From the IMG/VR virus record IMGVR_UViG_3300015206_000010, positions 1 to 26,594 of that record: a DNA stretch of 26,594 nt, one strand, 5' to 3'. Position 1 is the first letter of the stretch. Every line of letters begins with the position of its first letter. The position numbers and the translations under genes were made by a program. The notes beneath the pieces were generated by a model. It had not been told where the DNA came from. It ran no database searches and saw nothing but the letters and a program-made list of their open reading frames with translations. The stretch is from a virus. This document shows positions 21,384 to 26,594 of this stretch, piece after piece.

Positions 21384-22100
21384 GCAACGCCTGAAGTCAA
21401 AGTCCGGACAACGCGCCTTGAGGTCCGGAAGGTTCGGGTCCGACACGTGGTCTGGCGGCGTGAAGTCGCCGCGCCAGCACAACAGAATGCCGTGCGGAGT
21501 TGAATACCAGCGACACTTGAAGCCGCGATTCATCAAATACTGCGCACCCTCGCGCACGGGTCTGCCGAGCGCGTCATGAAAGATGATGGCTGCATTGCTC
21601 CCCATGCGCGTCGCTGCAGCCTGAGCGTCGAATAAGGGCTCACCTGGTTCGTGGTCGCCGTCGATGCATGCTCCAGCCAGTGGCGTATTTTCTCTGCTGA
21701 AGTATCGCCGCGAGGTTTCATGACGGACGCTGTAAACGCCCGTCCAGGAAGAGCGCAGATTCTGTTCGAACCGTTCCTGCCATGCCGCAAGTCTAAGCAT
21801 CGGGTCGACCGCAATTACGCCGACTCCAGCCGCAGCAATATGCGCGGTGGTCCAGCCGGTATGGCATCCAATGTCGACCCATGTTCCGCCGATGCGCCGC
21901 GCCACGTTGTAGAGAATCGCCGCCTCGTCGTGCGTCCATAGTCCGCAGTTCTTGTACAGCCCGAAGACCGGGTCGTCATCCGCCTTGTCGGCCCAGTCCG
22001 ATAGGACGGTGTGTCCGAACGAATGCGGCATCACGCGCGCGGTCAGGTGCCGGAAGTGCGGCTGAATGTCAGGCGCTTTCAGGTTCGAACGATAAATCAT
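21378..22100 (-). CDS. Class I SAM-dependent methyltransferase, 240 aa
   Basis: A class I (Rossmann) methyltransferase. Motif I is GGTWVDIGCHTGWTTAHIA at about residues 70-88, with the next strand as VGVIAVDPM (post-I). A later block GACIDGDHEPGEPLFDAQAA is reminiscent of Methyltransf_24-type enzymes, where D-G-D-H lies near the metal/substrate site, and FHDALGRPVREGAQYLMNRG follows. The tail PDHVSDPNLPDLKARCPDFD is short. It is likely to act on small molecules or sugars. It is coupled to the upstream HNH-like gene by ATGA and lies directly before the portal gene. Confidence 0.75.
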   Translation of the reverse strand: MIYRSNLKAPDIQPHFRHLTARVMPHSFGHTVLSDWADKADDDPVFGLYKNCGLWTHDEAAILYNVARRIGGTWVDIGCHTGWTTAHIAAAGVGVIAVDPMLRLAAWQERFEQNLRSSWTGVYSVRHETSRRYFSRENTPLAGACIDGDHEPGEPLFDAQAAATRMGSNAAIIFHDALGRPVREGAQYLMNRGFKCRWYSTPHGILLCWRGDFTPPDHVSDPNLPDLKARCPDFDFRRCV

Positions 22101-22549
22101 GACGCTCTACGTCCACCGAATCTGGCTGGAGTCAGCACTGCTTCGCGCTCGCTCATGCCGCGCTCTATTCGATGATGAATCGTGGTGGGCGAGATACCTT
22201 TCTCAGATGCCCAATCTGTAATGGTCTTACGCGCACCGTCGATTTCTATGAAGTGAGTCGCCCTGGTGTTGCGCATCTGCGCATCCCTCGTCACCCAGGC
22301 TATGTTCCCCGGCTCATATCCTCTGCTGTTGTCAATTCGCTCCAGGGTATGCGACGCCGTCGGTCGCTCGCCGATGTGCGCAAGCCACCTGGCGAAGCCG
22401 CCGCGACCCAACCAGCCACGGAACACGCGAATGCCTCGCGCACCGTAGTCTTTGTGGTTTGGATGCTTCGGATTCTCGCACCTGCCCGTCATGTTGGCCC
22501 ACGCATCGTACTCTGCACTGTGGGATTTGTTGTGTGTTATTTTTCCCAT
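22097..22549 (-). CDS. HNH-like DNA-binding/nuclease protein, 150 aa
   Basis: Resembles a common phage family with an HNH-type fold followed by a DNA-binding helix-turn-helix. Visible parts are EYDAWANMTGRCENPKHPNH, the YGARGIRVFRGW block, then HTLERIDNSRGYEPGNIAWV with the downstream QMRN, a pattern like the H-x-D...N...N part of HNH enzymes. The first His of the classic motif appears replaced (LERID), so nuclease activity is uncertain. The C-terminal part (ITDWASEKGISPTTIHHRIE) is a helix-turn-helix with the RGMSEREAV pattern. It could be a free-standing homing endonuclease that has entered the operon. It starts 5 bases after the GT2 gene. Confidence 0.65.
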   Translation of the reverse strand: MGKITHNKSHSAEYDAWANMTGRCENPKHPNHKDYGARGIRVFRGWLGRGGFARWLAHIGERPTASHTLERIDNSRGYEPGNIAWVTRDAQMRNTRATHFIEIDGARKTITDWASEKGISPTTIHHRIERGMSEREAVLTPARFGGRRAS

Positions 22550-22553
22550 CGGC

Positions 22554-23669
22554 CTACAGCATACCGAACAAATTCAGACCTTCAAAGTACTTTCGTCCGT
22601 ATTTTGAAATCATTTCCTCACAGTACCGTTCCTGCCAGGGAACCGCATTGAGGTCTAAGTATTTGAGCAGGTGCGCATATCCAGCCCACCAGTCGTCTGG
22701 TGCTTGGGCGTATTGCCAGTCAACCGGACTTTCAATCCCCGGACGTCCCAATATGGCTTGGTCGTTACCGAACAAATTCAGGCCTTCAAAGTACTTTCGT
22801 CCGTATTTTGAAATCATTTCCTCGCAGTACCGTTCCTGCCAGGGAACCGCATTGAGGTCTAAGTGTTTGAGCAGGTGCGCATATCCAGCCCACCAGTCGT
22901 CTGGTGCTTCGGCGTATTGCCAGTCAACCGGACTTTCAATCCCCGGACGTCCCAATATGGCTTGGTCGTACATTGCGTCGATTTTGGCGATGTCCATCTC
23001 GGGATGGTGAATACGGTCGCGGATTTTATATGCCCGATGCTTCGCTATCAGCCGGCGTTCGGTGACGCCCCACAGGTGCATGATTCCGCCGTCGCCGTGC
23101 ATATATGGCCGGAACGGCACCCACCTGCAGCCCTGCGGTTCGCGTCGATGATGCTGGTAGGCTTTCGCCCCGAACTGGTCGGACGGCTTCCAGCGCAGCT
23201 GCGGGTTGTCAGTGAACACCACCGAGGTTTCACGGCGCGCCCACATGCCGGACGAGTGATACAGGCGTGGCGTCCTGCGCATGTTGTAAAGCGGCAGTGT
23301 GAGCATCGACGTCCCTAGCGCGTTCCACGTTTTCAAGTCACATAAGGCGCGAACTTCCGTAGCGACGTTCGCCGTCAGGATTTCGTCGGCGTCAACGATA
23401 CTGATATGCGTCGCCCCGAGCAGCCGCGCGCGTTCGAGCATCATTTGCCGATGGTCCATTTCATCCCATAGGTCGGTGGGAACGGATTCGCAATGCACCC
23501 GGCCCGGGAATTCAGCCTGCAGGTCCGCGATGATGTCGACTGTGCCGTCTGTCGAGCCGTGGTTCAGGATGACCAGCGCATCATTCCACAGCAGCGCCAC
23601 GCGCGCGCTCAGGCCAATAATCCATCCCTCATTCCGAACAGGGCAAAGAGCAATTAATTTCATAATCAT
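22554..23669 (-). CDS. GT2-family glycosyltransferase with duplicated C-terminal segment, 371 aa
   Basis: A family 2 glycosyltransferase (GT-A fold). MKLIALCPVRNEGWIIG is the typical start, with LVILNHGSTDGTVDIIADL as the nucleotide-binding block and HISIVDADEIL (Asp93-x-Asp95) as the DxD metal-binding motif. Sugar-nucleotide transfer to a glycan or protein is expected. Residues 235-302 and 303-370 are a 68-residue repeat created by a 204-base in-frame duplication; only two residues differ between copies. The duplicated part has WQYAxAPDDWWAGYAHLLK. A single copy would give a 303-residue enzyme. The start is M1, or M3 (MKLIAL) with the usual GT2 beginning; M1 overlaps the stop of a short remnant. 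Confidence 0.85.
   Translation of the reverse strand: MIMKLIALCPVRNEGWIIGLSARVALLWNDALVILNHGSTDGTVDIIADLQAEFPGRVHCESVPTDLWDEMDHRQMMLERARLLGATHISIVDADEILTANVATEVRALCDLKTWNALGTSMLTLPLYNMRRTPRLYHSSGMWARRETSVVFTDNPQLRWKPSDQFGAKAYQHHRREPQGCRWVPFRPYMHGDGGIMHLWGVTERRLIAKHRAYKIRDRIHHPEMDIAKIDAMYDQAILGRPGIESPVDWQYAEAPDDWWAGYAHLLKHLDLNAVPWQERYCEEMISKYGRKYFEGLNLFGNDQAILGRPGIESPVDWQYAQAPDDWWAGYAHLLKYLDLNAVPWQERYCEEMISKYGRKYFEGLNLFGML
22563..22970 (-). repeat. 204-bp in-frame tandem duplication in the GT2 gene
   Basis: Two head-to-tail copies (22563-22766 and 22767-22970) differ at four positions apart from the boundary base (for example CAGACC versus CAGGCC). Two of the four changes are synonymous, and the others swap Tyr for His and Gln for Glu. 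The frame is kept. Confidence 0.9.
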
Positions 23670-23719
23670 TCTGGGTAGCTGGTCAGTTCGATGTTCAATC
23701 GCCAGGCGATGAGCTTCAT
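23666..23719 (-). pseudogene. 17-residue remnant of a glycosyltransferase end
   Basis: A very short frame reading MKLIAWRLNIELTSYPE. It closely matches IAWRLNIDLTNCPE near the end of the 24143-24862 glycosyltransferase, and the DNA is also similar (for example CCCAGAATG at the end of both). It overlaps the stop of the 141-residue gene and the start of the GT2 gene by ATGA on both sides. It is probably the leftover of a deleted glycosyltransferase copy, although a short translated peptide used for coupling is possible. Confidence 0.55.
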
Positions 23720-24141
23720 TCTGCCGCCTCTTTGTTCTTTATCACGAAAGCATTTTTAACTACGCCAACTCGTCCCTTGCAGGCGTTGAGGCATTTTGCG
23801 CATGGGACTAATACTTCGAGGTGCGCTTCCGATTCAACAAGGCTCTTGATTTCTTCTGCCAGTTGGTCGGCTGAGGTTAGCTCGAAGTTCCAGTAAGTTC
23901 CTTCAGTAATCGGAGCGGCTTTGAACCCGCAAAAGAAACCCTGGTCTTCGCCAGCCAGCCTGATATGTAGCCGAGCGGAGCGCCCATAGACTTCCACCAC
24001 TTCGACGTCTAGCGTTTCCGGCATCGTGTGGCGCGCGTCAAAATCACAGGTCGCTACGCGTCCTTCGCCGAACAAGTCTGCAATCAAAACCTCTGCGTTT
24101 GGATGCAATTCAAGTTGCCGAGCTAACTCACCAGCGCGCAT
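23716..24141 (-). CDS. Hypothetical protein with a CxxC cluster, 141 aa
   Basis: A 141-residue protein. The first 25 residues (AGELARQLELHPNAEVLIAD) resemble the opening of a widespread small phage/bacterial protein with an E-L-x-x-x-L-x-x-x-P-x-x-x-V pattern. The middle is beta-rich (LDVEVVEVYGRSARLHIRLA). The end contains VPCAKCLNACKG, three cysteines in a CxxCxxxC cluster that could bind metal, followed by a lysine-rich tail. It sits between two glycosyltransferases. No function can be given. Confidence 0.6.
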   Translation of the reverse strand: MRAGELARQLELHPNAEVLIADLFGEGRVATCDFDARHTMPETLDVEVVEVYGRSARLHIRLAGEDQGFFCGFKAAPITEGTYWNFELTSADQLAEEIKSLVESEAHLEVLVPCAKCLNACKGRVGVVKNAFVIKNKEAAE

Positions 24142-24142
24142 T

Positions 24143-24862
24143 CTAGTACGCTCCGTCAGCGATGAGCACCGTCTTGTCTGTTTCGCCGCCCTTATACGCG
24201 AACCATTCTGGGCAGTTAGTCAGGTCGATATTCAGTCTCCAGGCGATGACCGAAGCCGCACTTTGGTCATGCCGGTGGCCGCGAACGTCACGAGGTCCGC
24301 AAATGCCGTAGCGGCCGCTCGCTACCAAGCTGGCGTCGACGTCGTGCGGCCCAAGGTTAGGATGCGCCCATGCCGCGTTCACCCACGGCCCACGAAATGC
24401 GCCGTTCTTGGCGAGTCTCAGATACTCGTCGAGAAATGCTCGACCCGTCGGGTGATTCGTGCAAACCCCAAACGTCGTGGCTACGACGTGTTTGATTTCG
24501 CGATTTTCTTCCCGACTGACGCCGAGCAACGGATACGCCGCCTCACATGTCCAGGTTTCGTTGCTATAGCCGTTGTTCGCGAACCAGACGCCATCGTCTT
24601 CAATCTTCTGCCAGAGGTCCTCGAGCGGCCGCGCGCCTGGCACGATGCAGGCGTCCATCCAGAGAAGCGTCGGATACTTGAGCGCGGCCATATCCAGCGC
24701 GTGCGCCTTGAAAGCATAGGGAACCTCGGAATGGTCTGGGCATCCCAATGGCTCGCGGTCCCAGGTGATGAGCGGAACGCCCGCAAAGCTTTCCTTCAGG
24801 CGTCGCTGCCCTTTCAGGTAATGCTCGCCGGTGGCGACGTTGACGATTGCGCGCGTGCTCAT
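24143..24862 (-). CDS. Putative glycosyltransferase, 239 aa
   Basis: A glycosyltransferase-like protein. It starts MSTRAIVNVATGEHYLKGQR, then LITWDREPLG and CPDHSEVPYAFKAHALDMAA. The segment YPTLLWMDACIVPGARPLED has a W-x-D-A-x-x position like the DxD-type metal site of GT-A enzymes. It ends with HDQSAASVIAWRLNIDLTNC, a region typical for phage glycosyltransferase-like proteins. The substrate is unknown, but it would add a sugar, with the other GT2 gene. The start shares an ATGA overlap with the original end of the FkbM gene, which supports the start. Confidence 0.7.
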   Translation of the reverse strand: MSTRAIVNVATGEHYLKGQRRLKESFAGVPLITWDREPLGCPDHSEVPYAFKAHALDMAALKYPTLLWMDACIVPGARPLEDLWQKIEDDGVWFANNGYSNETWTCEAAYPLLGVSREENREIKHVVATTFGVCTNHPTGRAFLDEYLRLAKNGAFRGPWVNAAWAHPNLGPHDVDASLVASGRYGICGPRDVRGHRHDQSAASVIAWRLNIDLTNCPEWFAYKGGETDKTVLIADGAY

Positions 24863-25005
24863 TTGAGCACCATGACTAAGTTGGTGGCGTTCGCATAAAC
24901 CACATTGTAACCGTTAGTGGTGGCCTTTGCGCTAACTTCGCCTTCGCGGCCGTCGTGCTCGACGACGATGCAGCGCGGTCGCCAGCCGAGCTCGACGATG
25001 TGCAG
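24859..25005 (-). pseudogene. Detached C-terminal part of the FkbM methyltransferase
   Basis: The frame from 25005 to 24859 encodes IVELGWRPRCIVVEHDG and continues through GYNVVYANATNLVMVLK. This is the expected end of an FkbM-type enzyme and is joined perfectly to the upstream frame when one 19-base copy is removed, giving 234 residues. It now has no start codon of its own. Its stop overlaps the next gene start (ATGA), showing that this was the original end of the gene. Confidence 0.8.
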
Positions 25006-25582
25006 CGAGCTCGACGATGTGCAGGAACAGTTCCGCCGAGGTTCCTTCGGTGTCGATGTTTATCATGTCGAAGCCACCGAACTGGTTTGAGATTTGTTCA
25101 GGAGTGATGGCTGGCACTAATGCCTGGCCGTAGAAGATCGCGCCAGCGTCTTTCCACTTCTGAACATTGCCGGAGCTCGATAGCGCGTCATCGCTCAGTT
25201 GCAATAGAACCAATCCGGGGACGGTGGCGACGCAGGCCTGTATCAGCGTTAGCCTGGTGGTGTGACCGTACAATTCGCAGCCGCACACGACGCAGCATTG
25301 TCGTTTCCGTTCGCCGTATAGTTCGGTCGGCACGTGGCCGCAGATAACGCAGGCGCGCATCAGGTTGATGAACGGCCCGGGTGATGGCTCGATGAGTAAG
25401 CCGCTCCAGCCGAGCTCAATCAACGCCCGGGTGTTGCTCTTGTCGGTCGGGTGGTGCGCGCCGATGTCCAAGAATCGGCCTCGCGTATAGTTGATGCCAG
25501 CGTTTCCGCCGTCCACTTCGAACGCTTCTAGGATGTATGATTGTTCAGAATATTGAGAATAAATAGTCCCGCTCACGCGCAT
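24932..25582 (-). CDS. FkbM-family methyltransferase with inserted zinc ribbon, truncated
   Basis: An FkbM-type SAM methyltransferase. It opens YSQYSEQSYILEAFEVDGG and has RFLDIGAHHPTDKSNTRALI (motif I) and WSGLLIEPSPGPFINLMRAC, with GFDMINIDTEGTSAELFLHI at the end of the core. Between these, residues about 77-103 hold an inserted zinc ribbon with two paired Cys clusters (CVICG and CCVVCGCEL). The frame is lost at residue about 192 due to the 19-base duplication, and the last 24 residues are Arg-rich off-frame sequence. A GAGGAG ribosome binding site precedes the ATG at 25582. Activity may be lost, since the final strands are missing. Confidence 0.85.
   Translation of the reverse strand: MRVSGTIYSQYSEQSYILEAFEVDGGNAGINYTRGRFLDIGAHHPTDKSNTRALIELGWSGLLIEPSPGPFINLMRACVICGHVPTELYGERKRQCCVVCGCELYGHTTRLTLIQACVATVPGLVLLQLSDDALSSSGNVQKWKDAGAIFYGQALVPAITPEQISNQFGGFDMINIDTEGTSAELFLHIVELAAHRRARLATALHRRRARRPRRRS
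24987..25024 (-). repeat. 19-bp perfect tandem duplication that breaks the FkbM gene
   Basis: Plus-strand CGAGCTCGACGATGTGCAG occurs twice in tandem (24987-25005 and 25006-25024) with no mismatch. Removing one copy restores a 234-residue FkbM frame ending at 24859, with an ATGA overlap to the next gene. Confidence 0.9.
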
Positions 25583-25677
25583 CTCCTCTTCAAAAACCTA
25601 GGTTGTCTATTTACGGAATCCTCTTCGCTCCAGCCCTTGCGGAGCCTATCCCTGATGACGTGCGGCGGCATTGGCAT
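25573..25677 (-). CDS. 34-aa micro-protein with an HTH-like motif
   Basis: A 34-residue protein, too short for usual cutoffs. It is supported by a perfect ribosome binding site (GGAGGT, 3 bases before the ATG at 25677) and a TAATG overlap with the preceding zinc-ribbon gene. The core (HVIRDRLRKGWSEEDSVNRQ) matches the pattern of the C-terminal helix-turn-helix in the HNH-like gene at 22097 (TIHHRIERGMSEREAVLTPA): R-x-R-x-x-x-G-W/M-S-x-x-x-x-V. It looks like the DNA-binding part alone. It could be a remnant of a mobile nuclease or a genuine small regulator. The end overlaps the FkbM start. Confidence 0.6.
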   Translation of the reverse strand: MPMPPHVIRDRLRKGWSEEDSVNRQPRFLKRRCA

Positions 25678-25892
25678 TAAACCTCCGTTTTCGGTTCTAA
25701 GATTTCCAGCATGAGTTCTGCGGCCGCGTTCAGGCATGCCATGCAGCCGACCTTGTTCGCTGAAATCGTTCGCTGGCAATTCGGATTCGGGCAGCGCTTC
25801 GTGCCTGACGGCCGCGTCTTCACTACTTGCGGGTGTGGTTCCGCCTGGCTGAGGTTTTCAGCCAGCAGCGAGTTGAGCATCTTCCCGTTCAT
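25677..25892 (-). CDS. Small zinc-ribbon protein, 71 aa
   Basis: A 71-residue protein starting at the ATG at 25892, after GGAGGG; longer upstream readings of this frame are not protein-like. Residues about 33-52 hold a zinc ribbon (RCPNPNCQRTISANKVGCMA, with the last Cys next), a four-Cys C-x4-C...C-x2-C layout. The rest is helical (LNSLLAENLSQAEPHPQV, LNAAAELMLEILEP). It overlaps the TylF-like stop by ATGA. The function is unknown; small zinc ribbons of this kind often bind nucleic acid or partner proteins. Confidence 0.75.
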   Translation of the reverse strand: MNGKMLNSLLAENLSQAEPHPQVVKTRPSGTKRCPNPNCQRTISANKVGCMACLNAAAELMLEILEPKTEV

Positions 25893-26482
25893 CGTCCCTC
25901 CTGTTTGATTTGGCGAATAAATTGAATCGGTCCAAAGCTGTTGCCCATGTAATCGAGAGTCGCTTTGCGGGAGCCGCTTAAATCGAAGTCGTCGACGACG
26001 ATGATTCCACCTGGGACGACCAGCGGGATCAAGTGTTCCAGGCAGACCTTCGTCGATTCGTAGAGGTCGCCGTCGAGCCGAAGCAGCGCTATCTTCGGGT
26101 TCGTCGCCGCCCAAGCCGGAACGGTGTCCTGGAACATGCCTTCGTGAAACACGAACTGGCCGAGGTCGAAGCCCCATTCGGTCAGGTGTGAAACCACTTG
26201 CTTGCGCGAGTGCGACGATTGCCCCACTGGGTGGTTGGCTTCGAGCCATTCGACGTCTTCAGGTCCAGCGGCTGGAACTCCCGCGAAGGTATCGAACAGG
26301 TGAACCATTTTAGACGTCCCGATCGCCATCGCAGCAGCGTTCGACCCAGCGCCGACGCCGCATTCTACGATGACGCCAGGAACGCTGAAAGTTTGGACGT
26401 ATCGCCCAGCGCTGTAGCTCGCCTTGATGGTGTGCAGCGACGAGTACGCGCGCGCTGCGATGGTTTCTAGAGACGCAATCAT
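25889..26482 (-). CDS. TylF/MycF-type O-methyltransferase, 197 aa
   Basis: A TylF/MycF-like methyltransferase. Motif I is VIVECGVGAGSNAAAMAIG, then VHLFDTFAGVPA, LLRLDGDLYESTKVCLEHLI and GGIIVVDDFDLSGSRKATLD, with the Asp residues that in MycF bind magnesium (D in LDGD and the DD pair). It would methylate a sugar hydroxyl. The start is taken at 26482 (MIASLETIAARAY) because the stop of the upstream frame forms an ATGA overlap there and the longer frame from GTG at 26566 overlaps a better coding frame. No strong ribosome binding site is visible at 26482. Confidence 0.75.
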   Translation of the reverse strand: MIASLETIAARAYSSLHTIKASYSAGRYVQTFSVPGVIVECGVGAGSNAAAMAIGTSKMVHLFDTFAGVPAAGPEDVEWLEANHPVGQSSHSRKQVVSHLTEWGFDLGQFVFHEGMFQDTVPAWAATNPKIALLRLDGDLYESTKVCLEHLIPLVVPGGIIVVDDFDLSGSRKATLDYMGNSFGPIQFIRQIKQEGR

Positions 26483-26594
26483 AGTGGGTTGCAGCCAGGG
26501 AAACCAGCCGCTTTCCTTTCTTCGAATAACTGCTTCGACTCGCGCCAGTGTTTCGGCGTGTTCCACTTCTCAAGATGCGCCGGAAGCTTCGCCG
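26479..26594 (-). CDS. Partial gene, C-terminal end, at window edge
   Basis: An open frame without a start in the window. It reads AKLPAHLEKWNTPKHWRESK and then QLFEERKAAGFPGCNPL, a protein-like, charged and helical sequence with no stop. It ends with TGA overlapping the ATG of the TylF-like gene. It is not recognised. Its presence moves the TylF-like start to 26482. The rest of the gene lies to the right of the window. Confidence 0.6.
   Translation of the reverse strand, partial: AKLPAHLEKWNTPKHWRESKQLFEERKAAGFPGCNPL

Noticed and set aside
21443-21448. Second and third CACGTG cores (also near 25333)
   Set aside because: The flanking bases do not match the parS arms (GACACGTGGTC and GGCACGTGGCC), so they are ordinary hexamer hits.
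26483-26566. GTG-initiated extension of the TylF-like gene to 26566
   Set aside because: The overlapping other frame (AKLPAHLEKWNTPKHW) is more protein-like and ends with an ATGA overlap at 26482, so the ATG at 26482 is favoured.
1-26594. tRNA, rRNA, CRISPR, integrase, att sites, terminase
   Set aside because: None could be seen in the sequence; the window is confined to structural and accessory genes.

Overview
This window reads as the structural (virion) half of a GC-rich, long-tailed phage, most likely a siphovirus, or a prophage or environmental virus contig. Almost every gene lies on the minus strand and the genes are tightly coupled, with many ATGA or TAATG stop/start overlaps. Read from right to left the order is a classic one: accessory sugar/methyl-transfer genes, portal, maturation protease with scaffold, decoration protein, major capsid protein, head-tail connectors, tail tube, tail-assembly chaperones, a 1474-residue tape measure, tail-tip and receptor-binding proteins, and small membrane proteins. 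No terminase, integrase, replication gene, tRNA or CRISPR is visible. The host cannot be named. GC-rich coding, the beta-helix and LamG-like tail proteins and a consensus bacterial parS site suggest a free-living bacterium, perhaps a proteobacterium (inference).

Regions. (1) 129-1186: five small proteins, three with clear membrane segments, possibly holin or spanin-like but unassigned. (2) 1170-6937: tail tip, with a LamG-like protein, an RRM RNA-binding protein, a tail hub carrying five IPTGESWGTP-like repeats, a beta-helix protein and a small tail protein. (3) 6939-14525: tape measure, overlapping tail chaperones with a possible -1 frameshift, tail tube, terminator and connectors. (4) 14538-18157: terminator, major capsid protein, cement protein and protease with an internal scaffold start. 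(5) 18158-19345: a lone plus-strand zinc-ribbon gene containing a perfect 16-bp parS palindrome, then a SixA-like phosphatase and a Cys/His-rich small protein. (6) 19342-21354: portal. (7) 21378-26594: an accessory island with three methyltransferases (class I, FkbM, TylF-like), two glycosyltransferases, an HNH-like protein and zinc-ribbon or micro-proteins.

Three things stand out. First, the site TGTTTCACGTGAAACA at 18298-18313 equals the bacterial chromosomal ParB-binding consensus, embedded in the only gene on the opposite strand. Second, four separate genes are broken by short direct duplications of 8, 14, 17 and 19 bp; deleting one copy restores a full-length reading frame in every case. 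A fifth, 204-bp duplication is in frame. The 17-bp pair differs only at synonymous positions. This points either to an unusual duplication process or to joins between strain variants during assembly. Third, there are uncommon passengers in a virion operon: an RRM protein, a histidine phosphatase, and an FkbM methyltransferase with a zinc ribbon inserted in it.

All functional names are by recognition of motifs and gene order; no database search was possible.
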